Source: Richelia sp. SL_2_1 (GTDB lineage: Bacteria > Cyanobacteriota > Cyanobacteriia > Cyanobacteriales > Nostocaceae). From it: 52,733 bases of DNA. The notes beneath the pieces were generated by a model. The model saw nothing but the letters and a program-made list of their open reading frames with translations. It searched no databases and was not told where the DNA came from. Positions 1 to 7,349 of the stretch are shown here, piece by piece. Each line of letters starts with the position of its first letter. Position 1 is the first letter of the stretch. Location: contig JAAUSO010000027.1 of NCBI GenBank assembly GCA_012033205.1, positions 1 to 52,733 of the forward strand. Direction: 5' to 3'. Made by a program: the position numbers and the translations under genes.

Positions 1-98
1 ATAGGGTACGTGAAGTGCATCTGATAGTTGTCGTTGGGTTATTCCCATTGGTTCGAGAAAATCTTTGAGTAATATTCACCGGGATGTATTGGAGGTCC

Positions 99-228
99 AT
101 ATAGCAAATTTCAGTTGAGTTCAATACAGTAAACCTCACCCCCTTCCCCTCTCCTTGCTAAGGAGAGGGGTGCCCGGAGGGTGGGGTGAGGTAAAATTTG
201 TATTGCACCCAAGTGAAAACCGCTATAT
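99..228. mobile_element. MITE copy 1, inserted in higA
   Basis: A 130-bp element with imperfect terminal inverted repeats of about 30 bp. The left end starts ATATAGCAAATTTCAGTTGA, and the reverse complement of the right end starts ATATAGCGGTTTTCACTTGG; both inner parts continue with CAATACA. There is no coding capacity. Removal with one TA restores the higA frame, so the target duplication is TA, as for IS630/Tc1-mariner elements. The core holds a separate 58-bp palindrome (134-191). A second copy lies at 1455-1566 in the same orientation with a different core. Confidence 0.75.
134..191. repeat. Nested palindrome in the MITE core
   Basis: An 11-bp perfect inner stem, CCCCTCTCCTT/AAGGAGAGGGG, with a 3-base loop is enclosed by a 9-bp outer stem, CCTCACCCC/GGGGTGAGG. 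It is G/C-rich against an A/T-rich background, and it replaces the core that MITE copy 2 has at the same place, so it probably moved in separately. Confidence 0.6.
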
Positions 229-255
229 TTAGGAATTTTCATCTGTTTTTTATTC

Positions 256-425
256 TTAATGGTAATCGACTATTTCAACTTCCGATGCATCTTGCAGTGT
301 CCATATAAAGCAAATTCGATATTGGTCATTAATGCGAATACTATACTGACCTTGGCGTTAGCGTAGCTTTCTGAAAGAATCGCCTTTTAATGCTTAACCT
401 CCAATTTCTGTTATTCAAATGTCAA
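256..425 (-). pseudogene. higB: HigB/RelE-type toxin remnant (3' half)
   Basis: Minus-strand translation ending at TAA 256-258 gives GQYSIRINDQYRICFIWTLQ followed by DASEVEIVDYH. This is the C-terminal signature of HigB (plasmid maintenance killer) toxins, ribosome-dependent mRNA interferases of the RelE fold. Upstream, ALKGD is recognisable, but between GGCGAT and CGCC a 21-bp insertion (358-378) adds an in-frame TAA. Further 5' the reading frame is scrambled (NR-LE-ALKGD with extra bases), and then a 68-bp hairpin repeat (451-518) replaces the start region. The toxin must be dead. The 5' boundary is approximate. Confidence 0.75.
358..378. repeat. 21-bp insertion inside a former HIP1 site of higB
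   Basis: On the + strand the context is GGCG, then 21 bp beginning TTAGCGTAGC and ending GAAAGA, then ATCGCC. Without it the flanks join as GGCGATCGCC, a HIP1 palindrome, and the toxin frame reads KGD-RQGQYS as in intact HigB proteins. The size is like the small dispersed repeats described from Nostoc genomes. See the equivalent insertion at 25609-25635. Confidence 0.65.
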
Positions 426-450
426 ATTATATAAAATACCGAACATGAAA

Positions 451-518
451 TGTTGGGTTACGGCGCATCTTAATTTTTCGTAAACCATACACATATCTGT
501 GCGCCTAACCCAACCTAC
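451..518. repeat. 68-bp hairpin repeat (TGTTGGGTT...AACCCAACCT)
   Basis: The left arm TGTTGGGTTACGGCGCA pairs with the right arm TGCGCCTAACCCAAC around an A/T-rich loop. This type of intergenic hairpin is common in filamentous cyanobacteria. Here it sits where the 5' part of the higB remnant should be. Confidence 0.6.
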
Positions 519-526
519 ATTATATT

Positions 527-565
527 ACCTTTGACCTTTGACCTTTGACCTTTGACCTTTTACCC
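527..565. repeat. Heptamer tandem array (TTTGACC)n
   Basis: About five head-to-tail copies of TTTGACC. It is a typical short tandemly repeated repetitive sequence of heterocystous cyanobacteria and abuts the 3' end of the FAD-domain gene. Confidence 0.85.
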
Positions 566-1414
566 TTTCCTCCTCTTCCCTTTCTGATAACTTTGACTAT
601 TGGGCTGATTTGTAAAGTCTTTTTTGGGAAACAATTTCTCTTCTAACTGTTCATAACTACCTTCAAAATCGCATTTACCGTATAAGGGACATTCTTTACA
701 ATAAACCCCATCGGTATAACGTTCTAAGTTCTCACGATTAAAGAAATAAGGTTTATGACTAAAGGTACTTGCTACCCATTGCCATGACATATTATTACTG
801 GCGGGGTCTCCATCTAATAAATGCTCTAAAAACCATTTTGCCCCTGCTTGCCAGCGAATTCGTCGCCAATGGACGATATATGCTGCAATCCACATCCGCA
901 TATGATTGTGTAGATAACCAGTTTCACGCAATTCTTGACTAAAGCTATCAATACAAACTAATCCTGTATTACCTTGTTGGATATCTTCGGGTAAATCCGG
1001 TGCGTATTCGGCTATGCTGTAACCTGTTTTATATTCTTCTCTATCTTCCCAAATACCGTTTTCTAATTTTACATACAACCTTTGCCAATAATCGCGCCAA
1101 CCTAATTCGTTAACTAACTTTGTCGCATCTTCATCATTACTGACTTTATTTAATGCATAGTCGCGCACTTCTCGCAAGCTCAGAACACCGTAACGCAGAT
1201 AAGCGGAAAGTTTGGTAACTCCACCAGTCAAAAAATTACGTGTTTTTGCGTATTTTTTGGGGTCTACTTTTTGTAGCGTTTTTTCAGCAGCTTTACGTCC
1301 ACCCACGGTTTCGCTGATGTGTTCGTCTCGTTTTGCAGCTTCGGGAAATTGTTCTTTGAGGTAAGCTATCAATTCTTCGCGGTGGTTAAAGTCGCGACGC
1401 ATTTCGTTAGTCAT
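560..1414 (-). CDS. Photolyase/cryptochrome FAD-binding-domain protein (no antenna domain)
   Basis: A 284-residue protein matching only the C-terminal, FAD-binding half of the photolyase/cryptochrome superfamily. Recognisable blocks in order: TKLSAYLRYGVLS, ELGWRDYWQRLY, LRETGYLHNHMRMW, and DGDPASNNMSWQWVASTFS followed by KPYFFN. These form the flavin pocket, and the asparagine in NNMSWQW is the FAD-contact region. The N-terminal alpha/beta antenna domain is absent. Cysteines at about 239, 242 and 248 (CxxCx5C) near the C-terminus could bind a metal or cluster; this is inference. The frame is open up to a TTG/ATG at 1489, but that start lies inside MITE copy 2, so the ATG at 1414 (MTNEMRRDF) is preferred; no clear ribosome site decides it. 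The role may be light-dependent DNA repair or flavin photochemistry; the substrate cannot be told. Confidence 0.85.
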   Translation of the reverse strand: MTNEMRRDFNHREELIAYLKEQFPEAAKRDEHISETVGGRKAAEKTLQKVDPKKYAKTRNFLTGGVTKLSAYLRYGVLSLREVRDYALNKVSNDEDATKLVNELGWRDYWQRLYVKLENGIWEDREEYKTGYSIAEYAPDLPEDIQQGNTGLVCIDSFSQELRETGYLHNHMRMWIAAYIVHWRRIRWQAGAKWFLEHLLDGDPASNNMSWQWVASTFSHKPYFFNRENLERYTDGVYCKECPLYGKCDFEGSYEQLEEKLFPKKDFTNQPNSQSYQKGKRRKG

Positions 1415-1454
1415 TGGTAATAGGGCATTGGTAATAGAGTATTGGGAATGGTAA

Positions 1455-1566
1455 ATATAGCGGTTTTCGGTTGAGTAAAATACATTCAAATTGTGGGGTG
1501 GACATCTTTTTTCGCCCAGTTTTTAGTAATTTTATTTGTATTGCACCCAATTGAAAACCGCTATAT
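1455..1566. mobile_element. MITE copy 2
   Basis: A 112-bp element with the same ends as 99-228: left ATATAGCGGTTTTCGGTTGA, right end TATTGCACCCAATTG then AAAACCGCTATAT. Flanking TA dinucleotides are consistent with a TA target duplication. The core differs from copy 1. It lies directly 5' of the FAD-domain gene and contributes an upstream in-frame start codon to it. Confidence 0.7.
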
Positions 1567-1639
1567 CCCGTCAACCCGACTTAAATGTTAAGGTTGATTC
1601 ACGAAAAAAAATAATGTAACTATTATTACTTGAAATTTA

Positions 1640-2317
1640 ATGAATTTAAAATATCAAAACCAAATAAAAATTATTTTGCTTTTAATTTTTAGCACATCTG
1701 CACTATATTTTCTACTAGCTCGCTTGGGATTTATTTTTCCATTGACGGATATTACAGAAGTTTTATGTATTAAAGGTTGTCCATCACTGCAAGCTGTTCA
1801 CTATCCCGTTTCTGGAAACGAATTACTAAATTACAGTCAAACAGTAGAAGAAATAATTGGAAAAAACATAGATAAAGCCAAAACCTCAATTTTGATTGAA
1901 AAATCCAAGTATCGAATTACGCTTTACTATCACAAAAAGCCGGTTAAATCTTATCCCGTAGTTTTTGGTAGTAGTCCGAAAGGGGATAAGCTGCAAGAAG
2001 GTGACAGACGCACTCCTGAAGGTATTTTTCGCATTAAAGATTTATATCCTCATCCTTCATGGTCTAAGTTTATGTGGTTAGATTATCCCAATGCTGCATC
2101 TTGGAGAAAGCATTTTCAAGCCAAAAGCCAAGGTGAAATTTCCTGGTTCAATTCTATTGGTGGTCAGGTTGGTATACATGGTGTATTCCAAGGAAGGGAT
2201 AAAATCATAGATAAGCAACAAAATTGGACTTGGGGTTGTCCGTCACTAAAAAATCAAGATGTCGATGAGTTATACAAGGTAGTTGAAGTGGGAACATTAG
2301 TAGAAGTTGTTCCTTAA
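1640..2317 (+). CDS. L,D-transpeptidase (YkuD domain), membrane anchored
   Basis: A 225-residue protein with one N-terminal membrane segment (about residues 8-32, KIILLLIFSTSALYFLL) and a C-terminal YkuD/ErfK domain beginning near residue 80 (SILIEKSKYRITLYYHKKPV). The catalytic signature is HGVF at about 180 and TWGCPSL at about 200, giving the His and nucleophile Cys of peptidoglycan L,D-transpeptidases. The family makes 3-3 cross-links or attaches proteins to peptidoglycan in the periplasm. No operon partner: the next gene is convergent. The ATG at 1640 is followed at once by basic residues and the membrane helix, which fits an anchor. Confidence 0.85.
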   Translation: MNLKYQNQIKIILLLIFSTSALYFLLARLGFIFPLTDITEVLCIKGCPSLQAVHYPVSGNELLNYSQTVEEIIGKNIDKAKTSILIEKSKYRITLYYHKKPVKSYPVVFGSSPKGDKLQEGDRRTPEGIFRIKDLYPHPSWSKFMWLDYPNAASWRKHFQAKSQGEISWFNSIGGQVGIHGVFQGRDKIIDKQQNWTWGCPSLKNQDVDELYKVVEVGTLVEVVP

Positions 2318-2407
2318 CGTTTACTTCCTTGGGATTATTAATCGCTTTAAAGATAAGTTAGTAATGGCGATTGATTAGTTTATTGAAAAATGGTTACATG
2401 ATTATTA

Positions 2408-2424
2408 GGGAGCGAGACGCTCCC
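2408..2424. repeat. Perfect hairpin GGGAGCGAGACGCTCCC
   Basis: A 7-bp perfect stem with an AGA loop lying between convergent genes. It resembles a short dispersed cyanobacterial palindrome (GGAGCGAGACGCTCCCACTA). It could also end transcripts, although no T-run follows directly. Confidence 0.5.
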
Positions 2425-2480
2425 ACTACGATATCTTTTTTAAAAATTCAGATGCACTTAAGGTAACTAAGAACTAATTT

Positions 2481-2852
2481 TCATTCATTATCAACAGCGT
2501 ATTGCTTCAATTCATCCAAAGAAACATACTCTAATGCAGCTTCGTGAGTAGCGGATAAAACTACTTTTGGTGCGACTCCATCATCCATTGCTTCCTTCCA
2601 TCGAGAAGCACACAAACACCATTTATCCCCTGGTTTTAAACCGGGAAAATCATACATTGGAACTGGAGTACTCAAATCATTTCCCATAGATTTCGTGTAG
2701 GTGAGAAATTCTTCTGTAACTTCTGCACAAACTACGTGTACACCAAAATATTGAGGTCCCGTATCGCACATTCCATTCCGTAAAAATCCTGTCATCGGAG
2801 AAGTACAGCAAGGTTGCAGCTTTTCTCCAAGTACGTTTTTTGCTTCTGACAT
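2481..2852 (-). CDS. DUF2237 family protein
   Basis: A 123-residue soluble protein that fits the DUF2237 family along its whole length: NVLGEKLQPC near the start, TGFLRNGMCDTG, and GDKWCLCASRWKEAMDDGVA. Several conserved cysteines (C14, C15, and those in GMCDTG and WCLCASRW) suggest metal binding or redox chemistry, but no function is established. The frame opens at 2867, but MSEAKN at 2852 is the more usual start; bases upstream of it are part of an ATTACCAATTATC-like repeat. It is followed by the glycosyltransferase on the same strand. Confidence 0.85.
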   Translation of the reverse strand: MSEAKNVLGEKLQPCCTSPMTGFLRNGMCDTGPQYFGVHVVCAEVTEEFLTYTKSMGNDLSTPVPMYDFPGLKPGDKWCLCASRWKEAMDDGVAPKVVLSATHEAALEYVSLDELKQYAVDNE

Positions 2853-2895
2853 AATACCAATTACCAATTATCAATTACCAATTATCAACCATCAA

Positions 2896-4083
2896 TTACC
2901 AACTAACCAGCTTTCTTTCCTTGATAACCTGCTGATAAACTATTTCTGTTTGTTTAGCAATTTTTGCCCAATTAAACCGCTTTTCTAAATCGGAGTAAGC
3001 ATTATCTTTTAACCACTGACAATAACCGGGATTTTTCAACACTTCCAAAATTCCCCAAGCAAGAGAATCTGGATTATTCACATAAGTAACAACACCTGTT
3101 TTAGTATGTTGAACTACTTCTGGAAAACCGCCTGTATCGGAAACTACTACTGGTACGCGAGCGGCAAAGCTCTCTAAGGCAACTATACCAAAAGGTTCGT
3201 ACAGACTGGGAAATACTGCACAGTCGGCAATTGTTTGAAATTTATCTAAGTATTCATCAGCTATAAAGCCAGTGAAATAGCATTTATGCCAAATACCCAA
3301 ATCCCAAGCTTGTTGTTTGAGTTGATTGGTATTACCACCACCGATAATCACAAATTTGACTTTAGCTCCCATGGAAGAAAGTACTTTGGGTGCTGCATTT
3401 AATAATACAAATATACCTTTTTCATAGGTCATACGACCGACATAATAAACGATTTTTTCATCATCTTCAGCAAATTGACGGCGGAAATCTTGTTTATGAA
3501 ACTGTTGATGATGCTGCTTTTTTTCCGGACGGATACCGTTATAAATTACATCAATTTTATCCCAAGGACTGTTAAGAGAATGTTCTACTTCCCGACGCAT
3601 ATAATTACTGCAAACAATAATTCTCCAAGCCTCAAAAGTCAATTCGTTTTCTTTGCAATCGATGTAGCTTTGAGTATGATTATGAATACCGTTGTGTCGT
3701 CCCGATTCGGTAGCGTGAATGGTGGCAATTAGAGGAACTTTGAAAGTATGTTTAAGAGCGATCGCCGCATCTCCAACCAACCAATCGTGAGCATGAATTA
3801 GATCGAAAGGACCCTCCTCTAACATTAATTTACCACCTTGTCGTCCCATGCTTTGATTCATGTTGACTATCCAGTGGAAAAAATCATGACTTGCTTGTAC
3901 GGGTACCCGATGTACTTTTATCCCTTCGACTTCTTCAAAAAGTGGTGCTTCTCCAAATTCCGGTGTAATCAAGTAAACCGAATGTCCTAACTTTACTAAT
4001 TCGGGGTATAATTCTCCAACATGACGGGCAATTCCACCAACAATACGAGGAGGAAATTCCCAACTTAATACCAGTATTTTCAT
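2896..4083 (-). CDS. Family 4 glycosyltransferase (glycogen-synthase-like fold)
   Basis: A 395-residue GT-B enzyme of family GT4. The N-terminal donor-loop start KILVLSWEFPPRIVGGIARH is typical of GT4/GT5 enzymes that make glycogen-like or sucrose-type products. AHDWLVGDAA lies in the N-domain. VYYVGRMTYEKGIFVLL marks the nucleotide-sugar domain, and the E-x7-E signature is in SLYEPFGIVALES. No signal or membrane segment. The acceptor cannot be deduced. It is separated by about 280 bp from the divergent tldD. Confidence 0.85.
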   Translation of the reverse strand: MKILVLSWEFPPRIVGGIARHVGELYPELVKLGHSVYLITPEFGEAPLFEEVEGIKVHRVPVQASHDFFHWIVNMNQSMGRQGGKLMLEEGPFDLIHAHDWLVGDAAIALKHTFKVPLIATIHATESGRHNGIHNHTQSYIDCKENELTFEAWRIIVCSNYMRREVEHSLNSPWDKIDVIYNGIRPEKKQHHQQFHKQDFRRQFAEDDEKIVYYVGRMTYEKGIFVLLNAAPKVLSSMGAKVKFVIIGGGNTNQLKQQAWDLGIWHKCYFTGFIADEYLDKFQTIADCAVFPSLYEPFGIVALESFAARVPVVVSDTGGFPEVVQHTKTGVVTYVNNPDSLAWGILEVLKNPGYCQWLKDNAYSDLEKRFNWAKIAKQTEIVYQQVIKERKLVSW

Positions 4084-4229
4084 CTTTTACTCCCTACTCT
4101 TTACAAATTGTTGATTTTTTTAACCAATTAAAATAATTAAAAGTGCGATCGCTATTTTTGACGGGAGTATAATTACTCAATTTTGACTAGTTGTAACAAT
4201 TCGGTGACACAAATATTTGAAAATGGGTC

Positions 4230-4285
4230 ACAACAGGTTAGAGGTTAAAGGTTAGAGGTTAAAGGTTAGAGGTTAGAGGTTAGAA
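4230..4285. repeat. Heptamer array (AGAGGTT/AAAGGTT)n
   Basis: Around seven copies of GGTTAAA or GGTTAGA between the divergent glycosyltransferase and tldD genes. The same heptamer family recurs at 16464 and 52630. Confidence 0.85.
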
Positions 4286-4383
4286 CATATTATCCTTATC
4301 TCCCCATCCCGAAAGTCTCCCCATCCCATTCCACGAACCCCGGAACGTGCTAGAAGATATAAGTGACTTATAATTCCGAAAAA

Positions 4384-5784
4384 ATGGCTACTTTAACTGC
4401 TGACACTCAAAATTTACTTGCTGACTTAATTGCTCGTTACTCTCCAAAAGTTGATTATTTGATGATTCGGCTTGAGGAAGCTGAGGGAACTGATATCTTT
4501 TTACGGGGTGATAAGGTGGAGACTCTGAGCGAATGTATTTCGGTTGGGGGACAGGTTAGAGCTTGTTATAAAGGTGGATGGGGTTTAAGCAGCTTTAATC
4601 ATCTTGCCACCATTGAAGACCGTATTCAAGAAGCAATTGCAGCCGCCAGAATTGTCGGTGATGAGGAAACTATATTAGCTCCGATTATTCCGTTACAAGC
4701 AGTATGTCAATTACCGTTAACGGGTACTGACCCCAGAAATATCCCTTTGAGTCAAAAAAAGCAGTTGTGTGATAATTATGCTGATTTACTCAAAAGTATA
4801 GACCATAGGATTACCACTACCTCCGTGCGTTATGGTGATAGCGCTCAAAAAGTAATTATTGCAACTTCCGAAGGTACATTGATCGAACAGTCATGGGTTG
4901 ATATGGAAATGCGTTTCGCTGCAACCGCTAGAAATGGTGATACCGTACAAACAGGTAGAGAAACTACAGGTTCCCGCAAAGCTTTTGAAGATTTAACCAG
5001 TTTAAACGAACAAATTACCAGCGCTGCACGTAGAGCTATATCTGCTTTATCTTTACCTCCAGTCAAAGGTAATACTTATACCGTAGTCATCGACCCAATT
5101 CTTACCGGCTTGTTTGTCCATGAAGCTTTCGGACATCTTTCTGAAGCGGATATGGCTTACGAAAACCCGGATTTATTAGAAGTAATGACTCTAGGAAGAC
5201 AATTTGGACCGGAAGATTTGCAGATTTTTGATGGTGCTGCACCGGAAGGACATCGCGGTAGCTATTATTACGATGATGAGGGTACTCCGGCTAGTACTAC
5301 TCAATTAATTAAAGATGGAATTTTAGTTGGACGTTTGCATTCTCGCGAAACCGCTGGCAAATTAGACGAAACTCCCACAGGTAATTCCCGCTGTCTGAAT
5401 TATCACTATTCCCCCATTGTACGGATGACCAACACCTGGATAGAAAGAGGAAAGACTCCTGTAAATGACTTGTTTTCTGAAATCAAAGAAGGAGTTTACG
5501 CCCTTAATTGGCTGGGTGGAATGACTAATGGGGAAATGTTTACCTTTAGCGCTGGGGAAGCATGGATGATTAGAAATGGTCAAATAGCCGAACCTGTTAA
5601 AGATGTCACTCTTTCTGGTAATGTTTTTCAAACTTTAAAAGATATTGAAGGTATTGGTGATGATTTTTATTGGGATGAATCTGGGGGTTGCGGTAAAGGT
5701 GGACAAAATGGTTTACCTGTAGGTTGCGGTGGTCCCAGTTTAAGGATAAAAAATGTAGTAGTAGGGGGAGAAGTTGATAGTTGA
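4384..5784 (+). CDS. tldD: TldD-type zinc metalloprotease
   Basis: A 466-residue protein of the TldD/PmbA (U62) family. The metal-binding HExxxH is HEAFGH, with H at about 246 and 251. The C-terminal NWLGGMTNGEMFTFSAGEAW and the glycine/cysteine-rich end GGCGKGGQNGLPVGCGGP are typical of TldD. The family acts with PmbA/TldE as a heterodimeric peptidase that trims peptides; no tldE is in this window. GTG at 4363 is an alternative start, but MATLTADTQNLLADL from 4384 matches the usual length. The last codons (EVDS-stop) are formed by the start of a GATAGTT array, so the repeat supplies the stop codon. Confidence 0.92.
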   Translation: MATLTADTQNLLADLIARYSPKVDYLMIRLEEAEGTDIFLRGDKVETLSECISVGGQVRACYKGGWGLSSFNHLATIEDRIQEAIAAARIVGDEETILAPIIPLQAVCQLPLTGTDPRNIPLSQKKQLCDNYADLLKSIDHRITTTSVRYGDSAQKVIIATSEGTLIEQSWVDMEMRFAATARNGDTVQTGRETTGSRKAFEDLTSLNEQITSAARRAISALSLPPVKGNTYTVVIDPILTGLFVHEAFGHLSEADMAYENPDLLEVMTLGRQFGPEDLQIFDGAAPEGHRGSYYYDDEGTPASTTQLIKDGILVGRLHSRETAGKLDETPTGNSRCLNYHYSPIVRMTNTWIERGKTPVNDLFSEIKEGVYALNWLGGMTNGEMFTFSAGEAWMIRNGQIAEPVKDVTLSGNVFQTLKDIEGIGDDFYWDESGGCGKGGQNGLPVGCGGPSLRIKNVVVGGEVDS

Positions 5785-5825
5785 TAGTTGATGGTTGATA
5801 GTTGATAGTTGATGGTTGATAGTTT
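5772..5825. repeat. Heptamer array (GATAGTT)n at the tldD 3' end
   Basis: About seven copies of TTGATAG/TTGATGG starting inside the last tldD codons and running into the intergenic space. Confidence 0.85.
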
Positions 5826-5890
5826 TTATTACCAAGCTTTGACCTTTGAACTTTGACCTATAACCTTTACTTGTTAATTGGTGATTGAAA

Positions 5891-6583
5891 ATGACTATTT
5901 TTGTAAAAAAGAATGTAAATACAATTCCACTTTTAGAAAGTGGAGATAGACTTACACGCAATGAATTTGAACGACGTTATACCGCAATGCCTGATAATAT
6001 GAAAGCGGAATTAATTGAAGGAATTGTATATATGACATCACCCTTAAGCATCAGAAGTCATGGGGAACCTCATGCTAATTTAATTGGCTGGTTATGGAGT
6101 TATAAAATTGCAACTCAAGGCTTGATTTTGGGCGACAATTCTACAGTACGTTTAGATTTAGATAACGAACCTCAACCTGATGTTGTATTATTCATAGATG
6201 AAAATTTGGGCGGACAAGCACGAATTAGTGAAGATGATTATATTGAAGGTTCCCCTGAATTAGTTGCGGAAGTTGCTGCTAGTAGTGCATCTTATGATTT
6301 ATATGATAAGAAAAATGCTTTCCGTCGCAATGGTGTTTTAGAATATATTGTTTGGCAGATTTTTGAAAACAAACTTGATTGGTTTTGTCTACAAGATGGT
6401 GAATACATATGTTTAGAAGCTGATGAGGAAGGAATAATTAAAAGTAGAGTTTTTCCTGGTTTATGGTTGGCTACTTCGGCATTACTCACAGGTGATATGA
6501 AACAAGTTCTCTATATTTTACAACAAGGTTTAAATTCATCAGAACACGCAGAAGTTGTTAAACAGTTGATAGTTGACAGTTGA
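5891..6583 (+). CDS. Uma2 family (DUF820) nuclease-like protein
   Basis: A 230-residue protein of the Uma2/DUF820 family, which is greatly expanded in cyanobacteria and carries a PD-(D/E)XK nuclease-like fold. Typical pieces are AELIEGIVYMTSP, HGEPHANLIGWL, EPQPDVVLFI, GSPELVAEVAASSASYDLYD, KKNAFRRNGVLEYIVW. The D of PQPDV and the E of LVAEV are the expected active-site acids. The biological role is unknown. ATG 5891 is preferred over an upstream TTG (5885). The C-terminal QLIVDS-stop is encoded by the beginning of a TTGACAG array. Confidence 0.88.
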   Translation: MTIFVKKNVNTIPLLESGDRLTRNEFERRYTAMPDNMKAELIEGIVYMTSPLSIRSHGEPHANLIGWLWSYKIATQGLILGDNSTVRLDLDNEPQPDVVLFIDENLGGQARISEDDYIEGSPELVAEVAASSASYDLYDKKNAFRRNGVLEYIVWQIFENKLDWFCLQDGEYICLEADEEGIIKSRVFPGLWLATSALLTGDMKQVLYILQQGLNSSEHAEVVKQLIVDS

Positions 6584-6690
6584 CAGTGGACAGTGGACAA
6601 TTGACAGTGGACAGTTGACAGTTGACAGTTATTTTATTAACCACTATCTACTAACTACTAACTACTAACTACTAACTACTAACTACTAAC
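6566..6690. repeat. Two adjacent heptamer arrays, (GACAGTT/GACAGTGG)n and (ACTAACT)n
   Basis: The first array begins in the last codons of the Uma2 gene. The second, six copies of CTAACTA on the opposite side, runs up to the 3' end of coaE. Confidence 0.8.
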
Positions 6691-7266
6691 GAAATATCGC
6701 AATATCAACTTGTTGTAATAATTCCTCTACATTTGAACTATTATCTAAAACAATATCAGCTTTTTGGATTTTTTCCTTTAAAGACATTTGACTGCTGATT
6801 CTGGCTTGTGCTTGTTCTAAGGTTAATTGATTTCGCTGCATCAATCTTTCTAACTGCTGTTGTTCCGAACAACTTACTACCCAAATTTCCGTTACTAAGT
6901 CTGTCATACCCGCTTCAAATAATAAAGGCACAACTGAGACTAGAGTTTCTACTGATGTTTCTTTGATGGCAACAGAAAGGCGATCGCCAACGTAAGGATG
7001 AATCAAGTTATCTGTCCACAAGCGTTCTTGTTGATTATTAAAGATGATTTCACCTAGTTTTTGTCGGTTGAGACTGCCATCAGTGAGTAAAATTTTTCTC
7101 CGTAACGTTTGACTATTTGCTGTAAAAGCAGCGAATTAACAGCAACAGCTTCTCTAGCATAAATGTCTGCATCCAATATCGGTAAATTATAAGCATCAGC
7201 TAAATAATTAGCGACAGTTGTTTTACCTGTCGCTATACCACCAGTTAATCCGATTATACGTTTCAT
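6686..7266 (-). pseudogene. coaE: Dephospho-CoA kinase, frameshifted
   Basis: CoaE performs the last step of coenzyme A synthesis, phosphorylating dephospho-CoA at the ribose 3'-OH. The 5' part reads MKRIIGLTGGIATGKTT with the P-loop at residues 9-16 and LDADIYAREAV. After IVKRYGEK the frame breaks. Adding one A to the five-A run (7093-7097, T on the + strand) gives GEKILLTDGSLNRQKLGEII and then IFNNQQERLWTDNLIHPYVG, continuing to the stop at 6686 as a normal 193-residue enzyme. The lid region LMQRNQLTLEQAQARI and the end KADIVLDNS are intact. CoaE is normally essential, so a sequencing slip in the homopolymer, or slippage that restores the frame, is as likely as a real null allele. The ATG at 7266 is the family start. 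Confidence 0.88.
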
Positions 7267-7349
7267 GAATGATTGACAATTAGGAATAGAAGTTGATTCG
7301 TAATTATCCATTATCTATCAACAATTCCCAATTACCCATTTTCTATTAC

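Larger units (their letters stand above)
1..242 (-). pseudogene. higA: HigA-type antitoxin, 5' part, interrupted by a MITE and frameshifted
   Basis: Read on the minus strand, an ATG at 242 opens MKIPK. A 130-bp inverted-repeat element (99-228) interrupts, and the frame then resumes as GPPIHPGE, continuing after a one-base loss near 72-76 as LLKDFLEPMGITQRQLSDAL and HVPY up to the window edge. This matches the start of the HigA/VapI helix-turn-helix antitoxin family (PPxHPGE, then ITQRxLAxAL). Removing the element and keeping one TA gives CCT AAA TAT GGA CCT, a continuous frame. The ATG lies 13 bases after the stop of the higB remnant, the usual higB-higA order. The rest of the gene is outside the window. 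The identity is solid by motif, and the gene as seen cannot be translated intact. Confidence 0.75.

Noticed and set aside
2677-2874. 65-residue frame overlapping the DUF2237 gene
   Set aside because: Shadow frame of a clearly conserved gene on the same strand.
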